Part shown: in pieces, positions 1 to 8,587 of the stretch | Numbering within the stretch: position 1 is the first letter of the stretch | Layout: the number at the start of each line of letters is the position of its first letter | Source of the DNA: JBJXGE01 sp046154185 | Lineage (GTDB): Bacteria; Planctomycetota; UBA8108; UBA1146; JAJFFE01 | Length of the DNA stretch: 44,695 bases | Reading direction: 5' to 3' | Assembly: GCA_046154185.1 (NCBI GenBank) | Contig: JBJXGE010000057.1 | Span: forward strand, 1 to 44,695 | The notes under the pieces: model-generated | Seen by the model: the letters and a program-made list of their open reading frames with translations, nothing else | The model's database searches: none | Told to the model about the DNA's origin: nothing | Made by a program: the position numbers and the translations under genes

Positions 1-19
1 GCGCATCGGTGAGATGCGC
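1..19. terminator. Hairpin downstream of the first dockerin-like gene
   Basis: A perfect 7-bp stem (GCGCATC/GATGCGC) with loop GGTGA sits 72 bases past the stop of the minus-strand gene that follows. It has no T-tract on either side, so a role as terminator is only a guess. The remaining bases up to position 90 show nothing recognisable. Confidence 0.25.
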
Positions 20-90
20 GACCGCGGTCCTGAGAAGCAGCATCAGCACCGACTATCGAGCCGAGCCGCGCACGGAGCGGAGCCTTACGA

Positions 91-1215
91 CTAGCAGGGC
101 GACGAGTAATCGACGCAGTCTAGCGGATCGCCGCTCGTTGGGTCTGGGCCGCAATTGGTTGGTCCCGGCGCCGGCGTCGGCGGACTGCCGATGACAAACA
201 ACGCGTTGAGCAGATACACCGCGTCAGCGATGTTCACGGCGCCGTCGTCATTGCTATCCGCGCTGTCTAGGCACGTGGTGCTGGGACTGCTCGGCACGAA
301 CAGTGAATTGAGGAGGAACACCGCATCCGCGATGTTGGTCCCGCCGTCATCGTTGACGTCGCCGCGCCGGAATCCGCCGGCCGGGCACGGGATCACGGTT
401 TCGACGACGAACATGCCGCCGACGTTGTGATCAAGGTTGACGACGAACTCGATGGCCCCAGTGGGGCTGACCGCGTAGAGCGGGTCGCCGATCGCATCTT
501 TCTTCCACAGGAATTTGTCCTGGCTCGGCCAGTAACAGAGCGCCGTGATTTCACCGCCCTCGAGTGTATCGTTGCTGAGCGCAATGTTGGTGGTGCCGCA
601 CGGTGTGCCAGGGCCGGTCATGATGTCGCTGAGTTGCTGGAAGATCACGTCCTGCGTCCCGGACCCGCGATAGAAAATTCCGTCTACGGGACGATAAGCG
701 GCGGCTTCGCCGACATCTCCCCCGCTGACGCCACAGATATCAATCGGACTGCCGGTCAGGAGGCTCAATTCGCAAAAAGCGAGCGCCGGAGACGACGTCT
801 CTGAGCTAATGGACTGTACCGAGCCGCTTGGCAGGAAACTCAGCGACCGGAAGTCAAGCACGGTCGAGCCGATTATACTCAGGTCGCCACCACCCGCTGG
901 AAACAGTGAACAAAGAAATGGGATATCTCCCGGTGTGCCAACGATCTTAACGAGCAAATAGTAATCGCCCGTGATCGGATCTATATCGAGCCCTTGGACG
1001 CCGGAGATCACTTGTCCCGGTCCGAGGTTCAGGGGCGTCATGCTGAGGACATTGCCCGTGGCGAGATCGACCTCGCGCAAGAACGCATCATCCTTGCTTA
1101 CGGTGAAAATGGTTGTTTCGTAGCAGACCTGAGCGTCGACGATGGCGCTGCTCGCGCAAAGCGCACAGATGCTCGCCACGAGCCCGAACTTGGAAAACAA
1201 AGATGTACGAACCAT
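91..1215 (-). CDS. Secreted protein with C-terminal dockerin-like repeats
   Basis: 374 residues. The ATG at 1215 is chosen because GGAGG lies 7 nt upstream and the product then opens with a good signal peptide (MVRTSLFSKFGLVASICALC...VDAQ). The middle (about residues 30-270) is an unrecognised region with phrases such as LATGNVLSMTPL and LDIDPITGDYYLL, typical of beta-propeller-like extracellular proteins, but I cannot name a family. The last ~95 residues hold two dockerin-like Ca-binding repeats (GDVNDDGGTNIADAVFLLN and DSNDDGAVNIADAVYLLN), then a Pro-rich linker and the tail DCVDYSSPC. The same C-terminal layout recurs in four other proteins of this window. It is downstream of, and co-directional with, the TlpA-like selenoprotein gene, about 300 bases away. 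Likely exported; function unknown. Confidence 0.85.
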   Translation of the reverse strand: MVRTSLFSKFGLVASICALCASSAIVDAQVCYETTIFTVSKDDAFLREVDLATGNVLSMTPLNLGPGQVISGVQGLDIDPITGDYYLLVKIVGTPGDIPFLCSLFPAGGGDLSIIGSTVLDFRSLSFLPSGSVQSISSETSSPALAFCELSLLTGSPIDICGVSGGDVGEAAAYRPVDGIFYRGSGTQDVIFQQLSDIMTGPGTPCGTTNIALSNDTLEGGEITALCYWPSQDKFLWKKDAIGDPLYAVSPTGAIEFVVNLDHNVGGMFVVETVIPCPAGGFRRGDVNDDGGTNIADAVFLLNSLFVPSSPSTTCLDSADSNDDGAVNIADAVYLLNALFVIGSPPTPAPGPTNCGPDPTSGDPLDCVDYSSPC

Positions 1216-1512
1216 GGAAGATCCTCCAAAAATCGCTGAAGGGCGGGTGACGCTGCCAAACGCCGACACGCAGCGGCGCACGGAAACATCGCCGAAACGA
1301 AACCAGCGCGCGAAGCGAAGTCTATCGGTTCGGCGCAACAAGAAGTCGGCGTTTCCCGAAACGCGGCCGCGCCGAGGCGAGCGCACCAAGCCCTGCCAAC
1401 CACCCATGACCGCTATTCGAAGCTTTTCGACCGTGGCTGCCGACCGTACCGGTGCGCGACAAGCACGACACGGACAATCAGCGCCCGCAGCCGAAAATTG
1501 AACGCGGTTATT

Positions 1513-2994
1513 CTACCGACTGTCGGCGCTCAGCAACTGTTTGAGTCGTGATTCGATCTCGCCGCGGCTCTGTCCGCCGTAGTGCCACTCGACGATTTTG
1601 CCGGTGCGGTCGATCCAAAACTTGGTCGGAAAGGCTCGTACTGAGTAAAGTTGAGCGGTGCGACTTCCCGGCCGAAGAATGCGATGCGTCAAGCCACGGG
1701 CTTGGATGAATTCTTCCAGGCGATCGAGCGCGTAGTTATCCGATTCGACCGCGAGCACGGTAAAACCCTGATCCTCGTAGGCCTTCTGCAGTGCGCTAAA
1801 GTGCGGAGCCTCCGCACGACACATCGTTCACAACGCGCCCCAAAAATTCAGCAGTACGACCCGACCCTTGAGACTCGACAACGTCACCGACTCGCCGCGC
1901 ACATCCTTCAGTGTGAAGTCGGGCGCCGGCTTGCCGATCATCGTTTTTACAAAGTCGTCGGGGTTGGCAGGACGCACGCCTTCGATCTTAGCGGTGAGCG
2001 CAAGTTCCAACTCAGCGAGTGCCGGCTGCAAGAAGCCCTTGCTGTGCTTCTCTTTGTATTTTTTCAGCGCTGCATCGATCTCCGCTTTCACCACGGGCGC
2101 ACCGGGCAGCAGCGCTTGCGTGAGCGGTTTCAAAATTTCGAACTCTTGCAAGAGCGACTCCACCTCGGTCGGAAGCAAATCGCGGCGCGTGAGCTGACGC
2201 GCCGCGGTCGCGAGTTTTCGTGCGAGTGTCGTGCGCACGAGCGTGCCTTTGCGGCCAGCTTCCGGAACCCGCGACGTCTCCATCATCCAGCGACCCGACA
2301 GCAAGTGAAACTTCTCGGCGTCAAAGCGCAGCTGATAGTCGAGGTTGCGCAACTCAAGCCGTTGAGTTCCTTGCGTGGCGACGTGCGGCGCACTCGTCAA
2401 ATGCAATTGATAGAGCATCTGCGAGTCGTTCTCGATCGAACTCGACTCATAGCTTACGGGGATTTCACCGGAGAACCCCGCGACACTCAATTTGTCGTGA
2501 CCCTTTGAGACCGCTTCGAGCCGCTCGCGCGCGACAGTGGTCGACGCTTCTACGAGTGAACGAATCGCGGCGTTCGTGGTGAGATCGAGCGGGTGTTGCG
2601 TCTCAACTTTGATGTTTCGCTGTGCATTGACGAGCAGCGAACCGATTGGCAGCGAACTCGGACCGGTGTACAGCCCGTCGGTCGGGACCGGCGCGGTGGC
2701 GTCTCGCGTCAACACGTAGATCACGCGTTGGCCATGGCGCTCGTCCCCGATGAAATAGAGCGTCAATTTGAAATCGGATTTGATGTGGCTCTCGGTAGCG
2801 GGTTTGGTTTCGCCATACGTACTGATCTCTTGGCGAGTGCTTTGATCATCGATCGACAATTGATATTCGACGCTAATCGGAGTTCGACTCGGCTCCACTT
2901 GTCCCAGCGCCACTGGCGTGTCGATTGCCGCGACGAACGCTGCAATCAAGCCGCCGAGCCAACAGCACAACGCGCGCGAGCCTCGCATGGACAT
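1513..2994 (-). CDS. TlpA-like thioredoxin-fold selenoprotein (in-frame TGA read as Sec)
   Basis: 493 residues if the TGA at 1830-1828 is decoded as selenocysteine (U389). N-terminal signal peptide (residues 1-31, ending VALGQ), then an unrecognised ~300-residue region, then a TlpA/ResA-type thioredoxin domain from about 355: GKPAPDFTLKD, VVLLNFWGAL-U-TMCRAEAPHF, FPTKFWIDRTGKIVEW. In the family the segment reads NFWATWCPPCRAE; the TGA falls exactly on the first catalytic Cys, giving a UxxC motif (U389, C392). The reading frame stays open on both sides and the downstream part is fully conserved, so this is not a decayed gene. Thioredoxin-like families are known to include selenoproteins. Expected role: thiol/selenol oxidoreduction outside the cytoplasm. 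Alternatives are a sequencing error (TGC/TGT to TGA) or a recent nonsense mutation; the SECIS-like hairpin argues against both. Confidence 0.85.
1801..1830 (-). promoter_or_regulatory. UGA(Sec) codon plus candidate bacterial SECIS hairpin
   Basis: On the minus strand the TGA (1830-1828) is followed by a perfect 7-bp stem, GTGCGGA (1817-1811) with TCCGCAC (1807-1801), closing a GGC triloop at 1810-1808. The loop begins 17 nt after the TGA and its first two bases are G. This spacing and the early loop G match what is described for bacterial SECIS elements recognised by SelB, which lie inside the coding region just 3' of the UGA. Confidence 0.8.
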
Positions 2995-3553
2995 GGAAGA
3001 AATCTCATTTCCGCACTAGAACGCCCGCCAAAAGTTCATGCGTCCGATGGACCCGTCCGCGCAGGCGGCGAAGTTTGGCGTCTAGCCACGGCCCGCGCGG
3101 GAAACTTCGGCCATTCTCAAAAGGCGAAACCTATCACGCACGGAAAGGTGATGCCAGCAAGACCTCGTTCAGCGCGATGCACGGACTCGGAGCGCCGCCC
3201 AAGGCGGCCGCCCGCGGTTCGAACCCGGTCCCTCTGCACCGAGGACCTGCTTGACAGGATCTGAACCCCGGGCAGAATGTGGGTGCTCGAAGTGCCGAAG
3301 AGTTCGACGCGCGCGTCGCGTCCGAGTTTGGACCCGAGTGTGGAGCGGAGTGATTTTCACTCCGAAACACGGTTTGGGCGCCGCACTGCGCGCTAAAAGT
3401 CTGCGCGCCGCAAAGTCCGAAGTCGTTGTGCTCTCTGCGCTTTCGAACATTCTTTGTTTGGCGTGGGATTTTGTCGGAGGCGTGTCGTCTGTTGTTCGCA
3501 GGAAATTGGCGGAAGAAATGGGTTCGGGGGGATTCTACCAGGAGGGTTCGATC
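2995..3553. other. Divergent intergenic region with hairpins, no gene seen
   Basis: This separates the minus-strand selenoprotein from the plus-strand VWA-like gene, so it should hold promoters for both. It has an 8-bp perfect hairpin (CGGAGTGA/TCACTCCG, loop TTT, 3346-3364) and, around 3205-3290, sequence with tRNA-T-arm-like pieces (GGTTCGAACC; GGTTCAGATCC on the minus strand) that does not fold into a tRNA. The open frames crossing it have no plausible protein sequence. I could not assign promoters. Confidence 0.5.
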
Positions 3554-4231
3554 ATGAGACTCGCATGGCTGGCGTTCATTCTCTGCTGCTTCAGCTTTGG
3601 ATTTGTCGCCGTTGCGGATGATGGTTCGAATTCGTTCACGAAACGCCCCCTCGACCTGCCGAGCGGCGGGATCAACGAAGACGACGACGAAGAGGACCTG
3701 CCGGAGTCGATCGTTTTCTACGGCGCCGAGATTGAGGGCGACGCCTTCTTGTGGTGTTTCCCAGTATTCGGCTTCTGTGGCGAGACGACCGTCTTCAATG
3801 CGATCAAATCTGAGATCGCCAATGGCCTGCAGCAAGTTTCCAATCGCACCGAGTTCGATCTCATCGGCTACAACTCGCAGACGTACATTTGGCGCCTCGA
3901 TCCGCCAAAAGGGAACGCGGCGAACAAGGCTTCCGCGCTTGCTTGGATGAACCTCCTGGTTCCGATTGAAGCGCACAACCTGCTCGAAGCGGCGCTGACC
4001 ACGCTGAACATTTCTCACACAGCGTCGGGCCGCGACAAGCATGTGATCATCATGGGCGTGCACGCGCCATGGGAAGGTGATTCGGCGCTTGAAGCCATCA
4101 CTGCCGCGAACTACGAGCATGCGAAGATCGACACCTTCTACTTCACGACGACGTACTACTCCGGCGAGGCTGACTTCTACATCGACCTCGCGGCGATGAA
4201 CGGTGGAACGTTCCACCAAGTCGACTACTAG
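3554..4231 (+). CDS. Secreted von Willebrand A-like domain protein, MIDAS lost
   Basis: 225 residues. Start at 3554 is set by GGAGGG 7 nt upstream and by the signal peptide MRLAWLAFILCCFSFGFVAVA; longer upstream reading frame is non-coding in character. After an acidic linker (INEDDDEEDLPE) the body resembles a compact VWA domain: IVFYGAEIEG, then NAIKSEIANGLQQV, EFDLIGYNSQTYIW, NKASALAWMNLL, LLEAALTTL, DKHVIIMGVHAP, IDTFYF, DFYIDLAAMNGGTFHQVDY. In VWA proteins the first strand ends in the metal-binding DxSxS; here that place reads CFPVFGFCG, so the MIDAS Asp/Ser residues are missing and metal-dependent binding is unlikely. Single-gene unit with a strong terminator after it. Fold assignment is inferred from pattern; function unknown. 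Confidence 0.8.
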   Translation: MRLAWLAFILCCFSFGFVAVADDGSNSFTKRPLDLPSGGINEDDDEEDLPESIVFYGAEIEGDAFLWCFPVFGFCGETTVFNAIKSEIANGLQQVSNRTEFDLIGYNSQTYIWRLDPPKGNAANKASALAWMNLLVPIEAHNLLEAALTTLNISHTASGRDKHVIIMGVHAPWEGDSALEAITAANYEHAKIDTFYFTTTYYSGEADFYIDLAAMNGGTFHQVDY

Positions 4232-4260
4232 TCGACCGCTGACGGTTTCATTGAGCATGG

Positions 4261-4306
4261 CAAACCAGGGCAGTCGTTATCGGCTGCCCTGGTTTGTTTT
4301 CATTTT
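4261..4306 (+). terminator. Intrinsic terminator after the VWA-like gene
   Basis: A 13-bp perfect stem (CAAACCAGGGCAG at 4261-4273 with CTGCCCTGGTTTG at 4284-4296, loop of 10) is followed directly by TTTTCATTTT. This is a textbook Rho-independent terminator, 30 bases past the stop codon. Confidence 0.93.
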
Positions 4307-4434
4307 GCGCGCGCGTCTGAGACGGTCTGACTAGCCCGACGAATAATGCGCCGAGTTGGCCGGACCACCCCGCGCGATGGCCGAGGACTCACGAGTTCGA
4401 CACTGCGCACTCTGCAGTCAATGCCGTGATTTCG

Positions 4435-5901
4435 TTATTTGTCCGGCCGGTGCCCGCGTGCCCGCCGCGCCAGCGCACGTTCGCGTCCGAGCGCGAGATA
4501 TTCCGTGAGTGACGACTCACCCAGCGCGGCGTCGAGGATCTCGCTCGCATTTTCACTGCCCGTCTCATCCTGGATTTCGCGACAGCGATCGAGAATCACC
4601 CCGATGGCGGGACCCGGCTGAAGGCCGCGTTCGAGTAGGTGACGTCCCAGTACTACATCGCGTGGCGCGGCGGCTGCGATGCGAAGCCCCTTGGACATTG
4701 CGAGAAAGGCATCGCCCGCCGGAAACTCGCGCGCGAGCGCATCCGGCGTCGTCCGACCGAAGTGGTCTGCGCGCGCGAGGCGCCACAAGAATTCGAGACT
4801 GATTTGGCCGGCGCCGAGGCGGCGCGCCAAACGCCGATACGCGCGGGGCGATGAATCTTGTTTCGGCAGCGTCGCGGGCGCGAGGTGATAGCGCACGAGC
4901 AATCCGACCTGCTCACTAAACTGGCGCGGCGCGCGCAACCGCGCCAAGAACTGGAGCGCCGGCGTCACACCCTCCGGTTCGTGGTTGGGTGAGCGGACGC
5001 GGCCCTCGGCATCGGTAAATGTCGTGAGCGGCTTTCCGATGTCGTGGCAGAGCGCACCGTAGAGTAGCAAGAGGTCATCCGCCACGACGCCGGTCCGGGC
5101 GCGCGCGGCCTCGTCGACGACCAACATCGTATGGACCCAGACGTCTCCCTCCGGATGCCAAATGGGATCTTGCGGTACGTCGACCATCGCCGCGAGTTCC
5201 GGGAAGAACCGCAACAATCCCGTGGTGCGCAGAAACTCGAGGCCGAGCGACGGCCGCCGACTCTTGAGGAAGAGCTTCTCGAGCTCCGTCCACAAGCGCT
5301 CACCCGACAAGTCATCGAGCGAAATCTCCGCACACAACTTCGCGAGTTCGGCGTCCGGCTCCATTTCGAAGCGGGCGCGAAACTGCGCCACGCGCACGGC
5401 GCGAAGCGGATCCTCGCCGAAACTCGCCGGATCCGTAGCTCGCAAGCGCCGCGCGGCGAGGTCGCGCTGACCGCCATGCGGATCGATGATTTCGCCCGTC
5501 AACGGATCGAGCCCCATGCTATTCATGGTGAGGTCTCGCCGGCGCGCGGCGTCGGCGAAACTCATATGCGGATCGAACTCGCAGCGAAAGTCCGCGTGAC
5601 CCCGACCGACTTTGTTGTCGCGCCGCGGCACGGAAAAATCGATGTGCTGCTGGCTCTTGAGCATCAAGACGCCGAACGTCCGGCCGACGGTGATCACTTC
5701 GCCGAAACGCCGCAGCACCTGCTCCAGTTGGTCCATGTCGAGCCCGGATACTTCAAAATCGTAGTCCTTGCTGTCGAGACCGAGCAGCGTGTCTCGCACG
5801 TAACCGCCGACGATGAGCGCGCGACCGCCGGCCGCTGCGATGGCGCGCGTGTACTCGAGCACATAGTCAGGAAGTTGAGGGCGCAACGGCATGGGTGGCA
5901 T
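4435..5901 (-). CDS. cca: CCA-adding tRNA nucleotidyltransferase with HD domain
   Basis: 488 residues from the ATG at 5901 (a second ATG lies at 5892). It completes or repairs the 3'-CCA end of tRNAs. Class II nucleotidyltransferase signature: VGGYVRD (about 31-37) and the metal-binding DYDFEV (46-51), followed by RRDLTMNSMGLDPLTGEIID and FGEDPLRAVRVAQFRARF. A C-terminal HD phosphohydrolase domain shows YGALCHDIGKPLTTF and is typical of the multifunctional CCA/HD enzymes. Sequence alone does not settle whether it adds the full CCA or only part. It is the last of the minus-strand genes here; the FHA gene ends about 100 bases upstream. The ORF extends upstream of 5901 but that stretch has no family similarity. 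Confidence 0.93.
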   Translation of the reverse strand: MPPMPLRPQLPDYVLEYTRAIAAAGGRALIVGGYVRDTLLGLDSKDYDFEVSGLDMDQLEQVLRRFGEVITVGRTFGVLMLKSQQHIDFSVPRRDNKVGRGHADFRCEFDPHMSFADAARRRDLTMNSMGLDPLTGEIIDPHGGQRDLAARRLRATDPASFGEDPLRAVRVAQFRARFEMEPDAELAKLCAEISLDDLSGERLWTELEKLFLKSRRPSLGLEFLRTTGLLRFFPELAAMVDVPQDPIWHPEGDVWVHTMLVVDEAARARTGVVADDLLLLYGALCHDIGKPLTTFTDAEGRVRSPNHEPEGVTPALQFLARLRAPRQFSEQVGLLVRYHLAPATLPKQDSSPRAYRRLARRLGAGQISLEFLWRLARADHFGRTTPDALAREFPAGDAFLAMSKGLRIAAAAPRDVVLGRHLLERGLQPGPAIGVILDRCREIQDETGSENASEILDAALGESSLTEYLALGRERALARRARGHRPDK

Positions 5902-6005
5902 CGTCGGAAACCCTACGGATGCGCGAGAACGGATGCAACAGTGAGTGAGATGAGTGTCCGCGCAGGATTGACTTCGGTCACCAAGAAGTCGAGCGGGAGG
6001 CAGAG

Positions 6006-6662
6006 TTAGGGTCCGCGATGCTCGGGCGAGTCGGCGTTCTTCTTCTGCCAAGCGGCATCGATGGCCGACCGCATCGCTTCGGCGCTGCTCCCTTCGAGCG
6101 TTACCGTGCTGCCGCGTTCGGGCTCGGACGTCGGACCCACGTCGTTGCAACTCCCCGCGAGTATGAGACCGGAAACTTCGGCGAGCGATTCATGCACCCC
6201 TTCGAGGCAAGCGTAGAGCCGCACGCGCAGTTTCAAATCACCGATCTGCACGAAGTCGCCGTCATTGAGATCCTTGAGATCGTCAATGCGTGTTCCGTTC
6301 ACGAAGGTGCCGTTCGTGCTGTTTTGGTCCTCGACGACGAGCGTGAGCGGCAATTGCACGAAGACGCAGTGATAGCCGCTGACGAGACGGCTCGTCGGAC
6401 GAATCAAACAATTCGGATTGCGACCGATCGTCAGCGTGCAGGAATCTGGCACGGGTATCTCAAGGCGCGCCTGCGCACCCTCCAGCACCTCGAGCGACGC
6501 GTTCAATCGCAGTCGAATACCACGACGCGCCAACAGCGCGATGAGATTCGGTGTGAGCATTGTGCCGGCATTGAGCAGCAACGCGTCGTTTTCGCCGTAG
6601 ATGGCGTAACGCAGCCGCGTGCCTTCTTTGAATTTTCCCGCTAAGAGACTAGTCGTCGCCAC
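6006..6662 (-). CDS. FHA-domain protein
   Basis: 218 residues. An N-terminal segment (about 17-52; YGENDALLLNAGTMLTPNLI, LLARRGIRLRL) resembles the short N-terminal module often found before HD-GYP domains. A forkhead-associated domain follows (about 68-148) with the phosphothreonine-binding signatures IGRNP (GR at 80-81), LVSGYH (S95, H98) and NSTNGTFVNG (114-123). The last 60 residues are unrecognised and probably flexible. FHA domains bind phosphothreonine peptides, so this is presumably an adaptor for Ser/Thr kinases, of which this genome has at least one (33952-37251). No membrane segment or signal peptide: cytoplasmic. Start ATG at 6662; no strong Shine-Dalgarno was seen. Confidence 0.88.
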   Translation of the reverse strand: MATTSLLAGKFKEGTRLRYAIYGENDALLLNAGTMLTPNLIALLARRGIRLRLNASLEVLEGAQARLEIPVPDSCTLTIGRNPNCLIRPTSRLVSGYHCVFVQLPLTLVVEDQNSTNGTFVNGTRIDDLKDLNDGDFVQIGDLKLRVRLYACLEGVHESLAEVSGLILAGSCNDVGPTSEPERGSTVTLEGSSAEAMRSAIDAAWQKKNADSPEHRGP

Positions 6663-6732
6663 GCGTCACCCTTCGGGAGCCGAGCCATCGATACGAGAGT
6701 GCTTAAGAAGTCTACGATGGAGCCGATCGGGT

Positions 6733-6747
6733 GCCGGCGAAGCCGGC
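6733..6747 (-). terminator. Small hairpin after the asparaginase-like gene
   Basis: GCCGGC-GAA-GCCGGC forms a 6-bp GC stem 28 bases past the stop of the minus-strand asparaginase-like gene. There is no T-tract, so the assignment is weak. Confidence 0.3.
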
Positions 6748-6774
6748 GGCGTCAGTAGTTGCGAATGGAAGGGG

Positions 6775-7299
6775 CTACCCGCGCACGAACGTTCCGAGGC
6801 GCGCGTCTTTCACCACGCCCGGAAATTGCAGCACGCGGTTGTGCATGACGACATATACGCCGGGGCCGAGGACTTGCACGGCGAGGAGCGCTTCAGTGAG
6901 ATTTTGCAGCGCGTCGGTGTTTCGCATCTCCCACGGTCGCATCGCGCCCGTGAAGACTACCGGCGTGCGCGGCGCGCCGCACCGCGCGAGAACGCGCTCG
7001 CCGCTCTTGGCGAGCCGATCCGTGCCGTGGACGATGAGCACGCCATCGTGCGTGAGCGAACTCGCGCGCGCGGTGTCTGCGATGAGGTCGTGGTCGGCCT
7101 CGCTCATGTCGAGACTGTCCTTGTTCATCAACGGCACGCGCGAAAGTTCGACGCCGCCGAGCGTCATCGTCGCGAGCATCATGTCGAGCACGCTGACACG
7201 ATTGTGCAAGATGCCAGCGAGTTCGTCGTAAGTTTTTTCAATCGTGCCGCCGGTTGAAATCACGGCGATGCGTTTGCGTTGCAGGTTGGAAGCAGTCAC
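6775..7299 (-). CDS. Short asparaginase-like (N-terminal domain only) protein
   Basis: 174 residues from the GTG at 7299, whose last bases overlap the TGA of the endonuclease III gene (GTGA), implying translational coupling. An upstream ATG at 7383 would add residues unlike the family and overlap nth more. Motifs of the asparaginase N-terminal domain: AVISTGGTIEKTYDE (first catalytic Thr), MNKDSLDM, VLIVHGTDRLAKSGE (second Thr and Asp), VVFTGAMRPWE, DALQNLTEALLA. Classical L-asparaginases are ~330 residues with a second domain that completes the active site. This ends after LGTFVRG, as in a known group of ~165-residue asparaginase-domain proteins, so it looks like a complete member of that group and not a truncation. 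Substrate is uncertain. Confidence 0.85.
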   Translation of the reverse strand: MTASNLQRKRIAVISTGGTIEKTYDELAGILHNRVSVLDMMLATMTLGGVELSRVPLMNKDSLDMSEADHDLIADTARASSLTHDGVLIVHGTDRLAKSGERVLARCGAPRTPVVFTGAMRPWEMRNTDALQNLTEALLAVQVLGPGVYVVMHNRVLQFPGVVKDARLGTFVRG

Positions 7300-8015
7300 G
7301 AGTGCTTTCGAGTGCGCCGCGCGCGCGGCGTGGGTTTCGTCACTGGATCGGCGGGCGCTGCCGCCCACGAACAGATTCGACACGTCGGCAAGTCATGTCC
7401 GCGCGCAGGACAGTACTGGCGCCCAAAGTAAATGATCTGCAGGTGCCGCTTGATCCAACTTTCTTCCGGGAACAGCCGTTTCAAATCGGCCTCGGTGGTC
7501 TCGACATTCTTGCCGCTCGACAGCCCCCAACGCGCCGCGAGCCGATGGATATGTGTATCGACCGGAAATGCCGGCATGCGAAATGCCTGCGCCATCACGA
7601 CGCTCGCCGTCTTGTGTCCGACGCCGGGCAACGCCTCGAGCGCCGCAAATGAGCGCGGCACGTCGCCATCGTGTTTCGCCACGAGTTCGCCCGAGAGCGC
7701 GTGAATCGCCCGCGCCTTTTGCGGCGCGAGTCCGCATGTGCGAATGTGCTCGTGGATCTCTGGAACCGTGAGCGCGTGCATCTGCGCGGGCGTCGATGCG
7801 CGCGCGAACAACGCCGGCGTCACGAGGTTCACGCGCACGTCGGTCGTTTGCGCCGAGAGCAATGTCGCCACCAGCAACGTATAGGCGTCGCGATGCTCGA
7901 GTGGAATCGGCGGGGCGGGGAATAACTCGTCGAGAATCTCGCCGATGCGACGCGCCTTCTTGCGCAGGGCGGCTTCGTCGGTGGCAGACGGCGTGGAACT
8001 ACGCTTGGCGATCAT
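7296..8015 (-). CDS. nth: Endonuclease III (HhH-GPD DNA glycosylase/AP lyase)
   Basis: 239 residues. Removes oxidised pyrimidines and nicks AP sites in base-excision repair. The helix-hairpin-helix and catalytic residues are clear: ALPGVGHKTASVV with K135, and FPVDTHIHRL with D153. The Fe-S loop is unusual: YCPARGHDLPTCRICSWAAAP supplies C202, C212 and C215, with eight rather than six residues between the first two Cys and no fourth Cys at the expected place (E. coli has C-x6-C-x2-C-x5-C). The ATG at 8015 overlaps the end of folA by 17 nt, so thyA-folA-nth-asparaginase-like appears to be one operon. Upstream extension of the ORF has no glycosylase similarity. Confidence 0.92.
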   Translation of the reverse strand: MIAKRSSTPSATDEAALRKKARRIGEILDELFPAPPIPLEHRDAYTLLVATLLSAQTTDVRVNLVTPALFARASTPAQMHALTVPEIHEHIRTCGLAPQKARAIHALSGELVAKHDGDVPRSFAALEALPGVGHKTASVVMAQAFRMPAFPVDTHIHRLAARWGLSSGKNVETTEADLKRLFPEESWIKRHLQIIYFGRQYCPARGHDLPTCRICSWAAAPADPVTKPTPRARRTRKHS

Positions 8016-8571
8016 CCGCTGGCTTTCGGATGCGGTCGAACTCGATGAAACTGTAGGCGCTAGGGTTTTCGGCGTCGGGATCATAGTCGATGCGTTTGAC
8101 CTCTTGCCATTCGGCGCGATCAAAAGTCGGGAAGTGCGTGTCGCCGGCAAAATGGCCGTGCACGAGCGTGATATAGAGTCGCTCCGCAAACGGAAAGAAC
8201 TCGCAATAGACCTGCGCGCCGCCGATGACCAGCGCTTCGTCAGGCACGAGTTCCGAGCGCACGAGGCCAGCGGCTCGCGCATCGCTGAGCAGCCACTCAT
8301 CAGGGGGTTTGATCAACGCCAACGTCTCGGCGACGGAATGCACGATCAGGCAGCCGTCCGGTTCGTAATCGTTGCGCTTCGTGAGCACGATATTAGCGCG
8401 ACCCGGGAGTGGCCGACCGATGGATTCGAACGTCGTGCGTCCCATGATGATCGGCTTCGCCATCGTGACTTTGCGAAAATACTTGAGGTCGGCCGGCAGT
8501 CGCCACGGTAAGCCGCCGTTCTTGCCAATCACTCTGTCGAGGTCCATCGCGACGATCATCGAGAGACGCAT
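7999..8571 (-). CDS. folA: Dihydrofolate reductase
   Basis: 190 residues, start ATG at 8571 with GAGGTG 7 nt upstream. Reduces dihydrofolate to tetrahydrofolate with NADPH, regenerating the cofactor oxidised by thymidylate synthase. Family features: MIVAMDLDRVIGKNGGLPW, the acidic active-site residue in RLPADLKYFRK, the cofactor-binding GRTTFESIGRPLPGR, and EALVIGGAQVYCEFF. It starts 16 nt after the thyA stop, so thyA and folA are coupled in the usual folate/dTMP arrangement. Confidence 0.95.
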   Translation of the reverse strand: MRLSMIVAMDLDRVIGKNGGLPWRLPADLKYFRKVTMAKPIIMGRTTFESIGRPLPGRANIVLTKRNDYEPDGCLIVHSVAETLALIKPPDEWLLSDARAAGLVRSELVPDEALVIGGAQVYCEFFPFAERLYITLVHGHFAGDTHFPTFDRAEWQEVKRIDYDPDAENPSAYSFIEFDRIRKPADDRQA

Positions 8572-8587
8572 GCGACGCACCTCGAGA

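Noticed and set aside
1513..2994. Reading the TlpA-like gene as two ORFs or a nonsense-mutated pseudogene
   Set aside because: The stop sits exactly at a catalytic Cys, both flanks are conserved and in frame, and a SECIS-like hairpin follows; a second gene shows the same pattern.
3205..3290. tRNA-like pieces (GGTTCGAACC, GGTTCAGATCC)
   Set aside because: No pairing acceptor stem, D arm or anticodon arm could be built on either strand; kept only as a note on the spacer.
3134..4258. 374-residue minus-strand frame overlapping the VWA-like gene
   Set aside because: No signal peptide, ribosome site or family wording; the plus-strand gene has all of these and a terminator.
6775..7299. Truncated L-asparaginase pseudogene
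   Set aside because: A known group of ~165-residue single-domain asparaginase-like proteins ends at the same point, and the gene is coupled to nth without any disruption.
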